From: Collinsella aerofaciens
GTDB taxonomy: Bacteria > Actinomycetota > Coriobacteriia > Coriobacteriales > Coriobacteriaceae
Direction of reading: 5' to 3'
Length of the DNA stretch: 64,000 nt
Assembly: GCF_963360655.1 (NCBI RefSeq)
Contig: NZ_OY725717.1
Coordinates: 806,001 to 870,000 of the forward strand
Position numbers and translations under genes: made by a program. The notes below the pieces were generated by a model, which worked only from the letters and a program-made list of their open reading frames with translations, was not told where the DNA came from and did not search any database. Of the stretch, positions 60,089-64,000 are shown piece after piece. The first letter of the stretch is position 1. The number at the start of each line of letters is the position of its first letter.

Positions 60089-60840
60089 TGTTCACCTGCC
60101 ACGCTCCTCATGCCGTTCTCTTCGCCGTTATCGGCAAAGCGGAACTTTGTGGGCAAAATCACCGATTTGCAATGCTCCACAAAACGCATGTCCTTATCAA
60201 ATTCGATCGAGCTCTCATAGAACACCGGCGTTCCCTCTTCTTGCTGGAGCAGCTCGGCCTCTTCGACGTTCAAACGCGAGATGGAGATATGCTCACGTCC
60301 ATGCTCAACGCGCACGCCACCTTCTTTGAGCAAGACATCGTAAAGGCTCTCACACTCAAAATCGTGCTCGGGAAGCGATGGGCACAGGGACAGGTTAACG
60401 TGAGCGGTCTCGATTGACGCCGGCTCGCCCTCAATAAGTCGAACGCGCTGCATGCGGAGCAAGGGAGCGCCTACAGCCACCCCAAGCTTGTCGGCAAGCG
60501 CCTCATCCGCCTCGATGGTCCCGGTGGAAACCAGACGAGAAGAGGGGTGCAGGCCGGCAGTCCGCACAGCATCGGAAAAGTTATACGTTTCCTGGAAGAT
60601 GTTCAGCGGCTTGGGAGGACACACATACGTGCCCGATCCGCGACGGCTCTCGAGCGTTCCACACGAGATAAGCCGCGTGATACCGGCACGCAACGCCGTA
60701 CGCGAAACGCCAATCTCTTCGCACAGCACGCGCTCGGCCGGCAGGCGATCGCCGCCGGCAAGCTGATGGTGCTGGATATACCAAAGAATTCCCTCAACAG
60801 CATGATCTTTGGGGGGAATTGCATAAGATTCGCCTGCCAT
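60073..60840 (-). CDS. GntR-family regulator with UTRA domain (2)
   Basis: 255-residue regulator. The winged helix is around residues 15-75 (VLCEEIGVSRTALRAGITRLISCGTLESRRGSGTYV) and the UTRA domain follows with SIETAHVNLSLCPSL and TPVFYESSIEFDKDMRFVEH. GAGGAG lies 8 nt before the ATG. It is the first gene of a two-regulator operon and overlaps the next gene. The two proteins are distinct in sequence, not a recent duplication. Confidence 0.85.
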   Translation of the reverse strand: MAGESYAIPPKDHAVEGILWYIQHHQLAGGDRLPAERVLCEEIGVSRTALRAGITRLISCGTLESRRGSGTYVCPPKPLNIFQETYNFSDAVRTAGLHPSSRLVSTGTIEADEALADKLGVAVGAPLLRMQRVRLIEGEPASIETAHVNLSLCPSLPEHDFECESLYDVLLKEGGVRVEHGREHISISRLNVEEAELLQQEEGTPVFYESSIEFDKDMRFVEHCKSVILPTKFRFADNGEENGMRSVAGEQWLKQ

Positions 60841-60878
60841 TGCACAGACTCCTCATTCAGAAACGTATGCCGCCAAAA

Positions 60879-61367
60879 TTAGGCCAGCCCTCCCATGGCA
60901 TCAAATTCTGCCTTGATCTTCTCGGCGACATTCCGATACGACTTATATAGACTTGAATCGCGTTTGACTTCGTCGGTCATAACGGGAATCTCTAATTTGG
61001 AAACCTCGTCTTTTCCCGTCTGAACCGCCACAACAACGCCCATACCAAGACACATATTACGCTTGGCAGCATTTATTTTTGCTGCCTTGGCAGGATTTGC
61101 CAGGATACGCTGGGCAAATTCCTGTTTAGAGACCGCTTCTTCGGCCTCCGGATCGCCCGCCTCGGCCACTTCGCACTGCAGCACGTCCGCATAGTCAAAA
61201 ATCTTAGGCTCTGCACCACGCTGATGCACGGCCCACTTGCGGCGCGTGGCATCCTGGTAGATAGCCGGCAAAAATGTAAACCGCGGCGGGTCCAAAATCG
61301 TATCCGTGATGGTAAACACATCGGGATCAAAGGCATCCTGCGGGTTTTTCTTCTTGAACAGCCCCAT
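60879..61367 (-). CDS. Conserved hypothetical protein (162 aa)
   Basis: No family is recognised. The short basic start MGLFKKKNPQDAFD is followed by a strand-rich region (FTITDTILDPPRFTFLPAIYQDATRRKWAVHQ, then PKIFDYADVLQCEVAEAG) and a C-terminal helix SLYKSYRNVAEKIKAEFDAMGGLA. The layout resembles small DUF-type cytoplasmic proteins that begin with a GLFKKK motif. GGAGG precedes the ATG at 61367 by 5 nt; the frame runs 11 codons further. It is transcribed away from the LacI gene. Confidence 0.65.
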   Translation of the reverse strand: MGLFKKKNPQDAFDPDVFTITDTILDPPRFTFLPAIYQDATRRKWAVHQRGAEPKIFDYADVLQCEVAEAGDPEAEEAVSKQEFAQRILANPAKAAKINAAKRNMCLGMGVVVAVQTGKDEVSKLEIPVMTDEVKRDSSLYKSYRNVAEKIKAEFDAMGGLA

Positions 61368-61488
61368 ATCAGCCTCCCGTACTAGCATTAAACAACTCAA
61401 GCTGAATATAGCACCAATTTCAAGCCGCTGCCTTACCCTATCGGTGCGCGGCGTCTATGGCTCGCCCAGCGGAAGAGTTAACGGACGA

Positions 61489-61561
61489 GGGCCGGGCTGC
61501 CTGCCTTGTTTTGAGAAGTGGGCTCCGCGAACTTCTCAAAACAAGGCAGGCAGCCCGGCCC
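61489..61561. repeat. Hairpin with a perfect 31-bp stem and 11-nt loop
   Basis: Left arm 61489-61519 begins GGGCCGGGCTGCCTGCC and right arm 61531-61561 is its exact reverse complement; the loop is GGGCTCCGCGA. It lies in the 61,368-61,615 gap after the LacI stop on the minus strand. No poly-T tail follows on either strand. Confidence 0.88.
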
Positions 61562-61615
61562 CGCCGGCAAATAGTGGACACTCCGCATGCAATCTATGCA
61601 ACCAAACAAGTACGC

Positions 61616-62644
61616 TTAGCTACATTCGGTAAGTTCGAGCACGCTGCCCTTAACGATAAGCGCCGGCTCCAGGACGACCTCTTCGGCACGTCTACCGCCC
61701 CTACCGGCAAGACGCTTGGACATGCAGCCAAAAGCATGCTCCGCGAGGATACCTGGATCCTGCTCAATCGCGGTCAGCGCCGGCTCAAAGAGAACGTCGG
61801 CGGCCGAGTTGTCGTAACTCACCACCGAAATGTCGCCCGGAATGCTCTTCCCCATCTCGTGTAAGCGCTTGAGCAGACCAAGGGCAATGTTGTCCGAACT
61901 TGCGAACACAGCGGTGGCATCAGTTGCGAGCACCGCCTCCGAGGCCTCGTAGGCACTCGGAATGTAGTACTCGCTCTCAAACTCCAAACGTGCGTCGATA
62001 GGCAGGCCAACCTCGCGCAGCGCGCGCTCATAGCCGGCAAGTCGCTTACGCCCCGTATTGGAACGGCGCGCGTTAACCAAGCAGGCAATGCGACGGTGGC
62101 CCTGCTCGATCAGATAGCGAGTGGCCATGTAGCCACCCATCTCGTGGTCGAACATCACCTTGTCGCACTCGAGCCCCTCAATGGCACGGTCGACCATCAC
62201 GGCAGGGATAGGCAGATGGCTGACTTCTTCGCGCAGGGCGCGGTCGTCGGAGAACTCGTCGCCCACAACCAGGAAGACGCCATCAACGCCGCGCGTTACC
62301 AGCTGGCGCAGCAGCTCCAGATCGTCGTCGGCACTTCCACCCGAGCTGGTAATGAAGAGCGCATAGCCGTCCTCGCGGCAGCGCTTTTCCAGGCTACCGG
62401 CGAGCGAGGCAAAAAAGCGGCTCTCGATGTTAGGGACGATAAGGCCCAGCGTGCGCGACTCGCGCATGACCAGACTACGCGCAATCTGGTTGGGGACATA
62501 GTGGTTGCGCGCCGCGACCTCCTTGATGAGCTTGCGGTTTTCTTCCGAGATGCGACAGGGCCGATTATTGAGAACAAGCGAGACCGACGAGGGGGAAAGC
62601 CCCACCTCCTGGGCGATCTGCTTGAGGGTGACTTTGTTGGCCAT
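61616..62644 (-). CDS. LacI-family transcriptional regulator
   Basis: 342-residue repressor. The N-terminal helix-turn-helix is VTLKQIAQEVGLSPSSVSLVLN, followed by the hinge NQIARSLVMRESRTLGLIVPNI. The periplasmic-binding-protein-like effector domain includes DGVFLVVGDEFSD, IPAVMVDRAIEG, GHRRIACLVNA and FASSDNIALGLLKRLHEMG. GGAAGGAG precedes the ATG at 62644; a longer upstream frame is a shadow. It is divergent from murB with 183 bp between. No adjacent sugar genes reveal its target; the Amadori locus is nearby but not contiguous. Confidence 0.9.
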   Translation of the reverse strand: MANKVTLKQIAQEVGLSPSSVSLVLNNRPCRISEENRKLIKEVAARNHYVPNQIARSLVMRESRTLGLIVPNIESRFFASLAGSLEKRCREDGYALFITSSGGSADDDLELLRQLVTRGVDGVFLVVGDEFSDDRALREEVSHLPIPAVMVDRAIEGLECDKVMFDHEMGGYMATRYLIEQGHRRIACLVNARRSNTGRKRLAGYERALREVGLPIDARLEFESEYYIPSAYEASEAVLATDATAVFASSDNIALGLLKRLHEMGKSIPGDISVVSYDNSAADVLFEPALTAIEQDPGILAEHAFGCMSKRLAGRGGRRAEEVVLEPALIVKGSVLELTECS

Positions 62645-62827
62645 CTCGCTCCTTCCAGGTTTACGCGCAATCTCTTGAAAGTATAGCGACCGACCCTCTA
62701 CCTCGGTGATAAACACTTTACCAATCCGGTAGACGGCTGTTTTATCGCCGCCAGCGCACCAAATCCGTCCGGGTGGGGTATATTTCAATCGATTGATGAC
62801 AACAACCACCAAAAGGCGGATATTCGT

Positions 62828-63790
62828 ATGCACGAGAACGACTTTTTTAACGAGGACCTGCTGTGCGCGCTTGCTGGCGTTGCCGGCGAGGACAACGTGC
62901 TGATGAGCGAGCCCATGCGCGAGCACACCACGTTTAAGATCGGCGGCCCGGCCGACGTCTTTGTCACGCCCGATACCGAGCAGGGCCTCGTCGCCACGCT
63001 CGATACCTGCTATCGCTGCGATCTGCCCCTCACCATCGTGGGCAACGGCTCCGACCTGCTCGTCGGCGACAAGGGTATCCGCGGCGTCGTCGTGGCGTTG
63101 GGCGAAGGCCTCTCCGACATTACGGTCGACGGTACGCACGTCACGGCGGCGGCCGGCGCCTTGCTTTCCGATGTCGCAGCCGCGGCAGCCGAGGCCGGTC
63201 TCACCGGCATGGAGCCCATCTCGGGCATCCCCGGATCGGTCGGCGGCGCCTGCTACATGAACGCCGGTGCCTACGGTGCCTGCATGGCCGATGTGCTAGA
63301 GTCCGTGCGCGTCTACAAACCCGCTCGCCAGCTCGACGACGGCACCCGCGGCAGCGGCAATATCATCGAGTTCGATGTCGACGAGCTCAACCTGGGTTAT
63401 CGAAAGAGCCGCATCGCCGATGACGGCTTTATCGTGCTTTCGGCCACCTTCAATCTCGCCCCGGGCAACGCCGCGATGATCAAGGCCGACATGGACAACT
63501 ACCGCCAGCGCCGCGAGGACAAGCAGCCACTCGACATGCCGAGCGCCGGCTCCACCTTCAAGCGCCCCGAGGGCTACTTTGCCGGCAAGCTCATCATGGA
63601 CGCCGGCCTGCGAGGACACGCCGTTGGCGGCGCGCAGGTGAGCGAGAAGCACTGCGGCTTCATCGTCAACGCCGACCACGCCACCGCCGCCGACGTCGAC
63701 GAACTCATCCGCGACATCCAAGCCAAAGTCAAAGAGCAGTTCGACGTAGACCTAGAACCCGAAGTCCACCGAGTAGGCGAATTTTTATAA
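62828..63790 (+). CDS. murB: UDP-N-acetylenolpyruvoylglucosamine reductase
   Basis: Reduces UDP-GlcNAc-enolpyruvate to UDP-MurNAc in peptidoglycan synthesis, FAD- and NADPH-dependent. It is 320 residues, type IIb-like short form. The FAD-binding part contains HTTFKIGGPADVFV, IVGNGSDLLV and GIPGSVGGACYMNAGAYG; the C-terminal domain has the catalytic Ser region SAGSTFKRPEG and the final Glu near EPEVHRVGEF. It is alone on the plus strand and followed by a terminator and a ~130-bp hairpin element. Confidence 0.96.
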   Translation: MHENDFFNEDLLCALAGVAGEDNVLMSEPMREHTTFKIGGPADVFVTPDTEQGLVATLDTCYRCDLPLTIVGNGSDLLVGDKGIRGVVVALGEGLSDITVDGTHVTAAAGALLSDVAAAAAEAGLTGMEPISGIPGSVGGACYMNAGAYGACMADVLESVRVYKPARQLDDGTRGSGNIIEFDVDELNLGYRKSRIADDGFIVLSATFNLAPGNAAMIKADMDNYRQRREDKQPLDMPSAGSTFKRPEGYFAGKLIMDAGLRGHAVGGAQVSEKHCGFIVNADHATAADVDELIRDIQAKVKEQFDVDLEPEVHRVGEFL

Positions 63791-63791
63791 A

Positions 63792-63820
63792 AAGAAGGCC
63801 CCGAAAGGGGCCTTCACCAT
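63792..63820 (+). terminator. Terminator of murB
   Basis: Stem GAAGGCCCC / GGGGCCTTC with a GAAA loop, flanked by A and T-rich bases (AAAAA before; CACCATATTT after). It begins 4 bp after the murB stop and may also act in the other direction. Confidence 0.78.
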
Positions 63821-63867
63821 ATTTATTCAGACAACCCAGTCCGGTGTGTCACGCCTTGGACCCAGAA

Positions 63868-63998
63868 GGTCCGGGGCTGGGGGCGAGACATAAGGTTGGT
63901 CGCGAGTTCCGCACGCAAAGAAGGCCACTTAATGTGGCCTTCGTCTTGCGCAGGACTGTAGAGCAGGCAACCTTATGCCTCGCCCCCAGCCCCGGACC
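63868..63998 (+). repeat. ~130-bp hairpin element, copy L3
   Basis: Arms GGTCCGGGGCTGGGGGCGAG and CTCGCCCCCAGCCCCGGACC differ only at the inner base and continue inward (ACATAAGGTTG / CAACCTTATG). The core again reads CGCGAGTTCCGCACG, a self-complementary GGCCACTTAATGTGGCC, GCAGGACTG and GAGCAGGC. It runs to the edge of the window after murB. Confidence 0.87.
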
Positions 63999-64000
63999 AA

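Overview
The window is one gene-dense, high-GC bacterial chromosome segment. Gene content and protein style suggest Coriobacteriia, most like Collinsella; this is inferred from recognition, not from a database search. Supporting features are an anaerobe-type carbohydrate metabolism rich in PTS systems, the actinobacterial neighbourhood mazG-eno-divIC-ppx, Ala/Gly/Pro-rich linkers inside housekeeping proteins, and intergenic spaces packed with palindromic repeats. No rRNA, CRISPR array or prophage is seen. One tRNA (Leu, anticodon TAA) is present.

Layout: (1) 1-5,660: a partial ROK glucokinase, then a cellobiose/beta-glucoside PTS operon (IIA, IIB, IIC, 6-phospho-beta-glucosidase) facing a divergent GntR regulator. 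(2) 5,727-9,049: mannose-6-phosphate isomerase, then a two-gene AbiE-like nucleotidyltransferase cassette bounded by inverted copies of a ~130-bp hairpin element. (3) 9,049-31,400: housekeeping and metabolic genes: PcrA/UvrD helicase, UppP, universal stress protein, a BceRS-like two-component system, an aminotransferase/ornithine-cyclodeaminase pair with a divergent PucR-type regulator, PurH, a GNAT enzyme, a DUF2207 membrane protein, GluQ-RS, a phosphoesterase, a second two-component system, a VOC protein and an orphan PTS IIB. (4) 31,500-34,170: tRNA-Leu whose 3' half and terminator are duplicated, followed by a DUF4143-type AAA ATPase preceded by three 33-bp repeats. (5) 34,174-39,590: ppx, divIC, eno, mazG, a YfcE-type phosphodiesterase and a stand-alone LarC C-terminal protein.

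(6) 39,904-50,520: a complete histidine pathway. In transcription order it reads hisZ-hisG (fused in one polypeptide), hisD, hisC, hisB, an inserted IS3-family element, then hisH, hisA, hisF, hisI, hisE. A divergent PHP-family phosphatase beside it can supply the histidinol-phosphatase step. (7) 50,844-60,840: a locus that looks built to import and deglycate Amadori compounds: a FrlC-like epimerase, two almost identical FrlB-like SIS deglycases, an MFS transporter, a mannose-family PTS (IIA-IIB-IIC-IID), a GlmS/GfrE-like SIS enzyme and two translationally coupled GntR/UTRA regulators. Two promoters in it share the same box layout. (8) 60,879-64,000: a hypothetical protein, a LacI regulator, murB, and a third copy of the ~130-bp hairpin element at the window edge.

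The strongest leads are the Amadori locus with its duplicated deglycase and shared operator, the HisZ-HisG fusion, and the intergenic palindromes. The palindromes include a family of three 69-bp elements of identical length and a family of three ~130-bp elements whose core is conserved while the long arms differ in sequence yet remain self-complementary within each copy.
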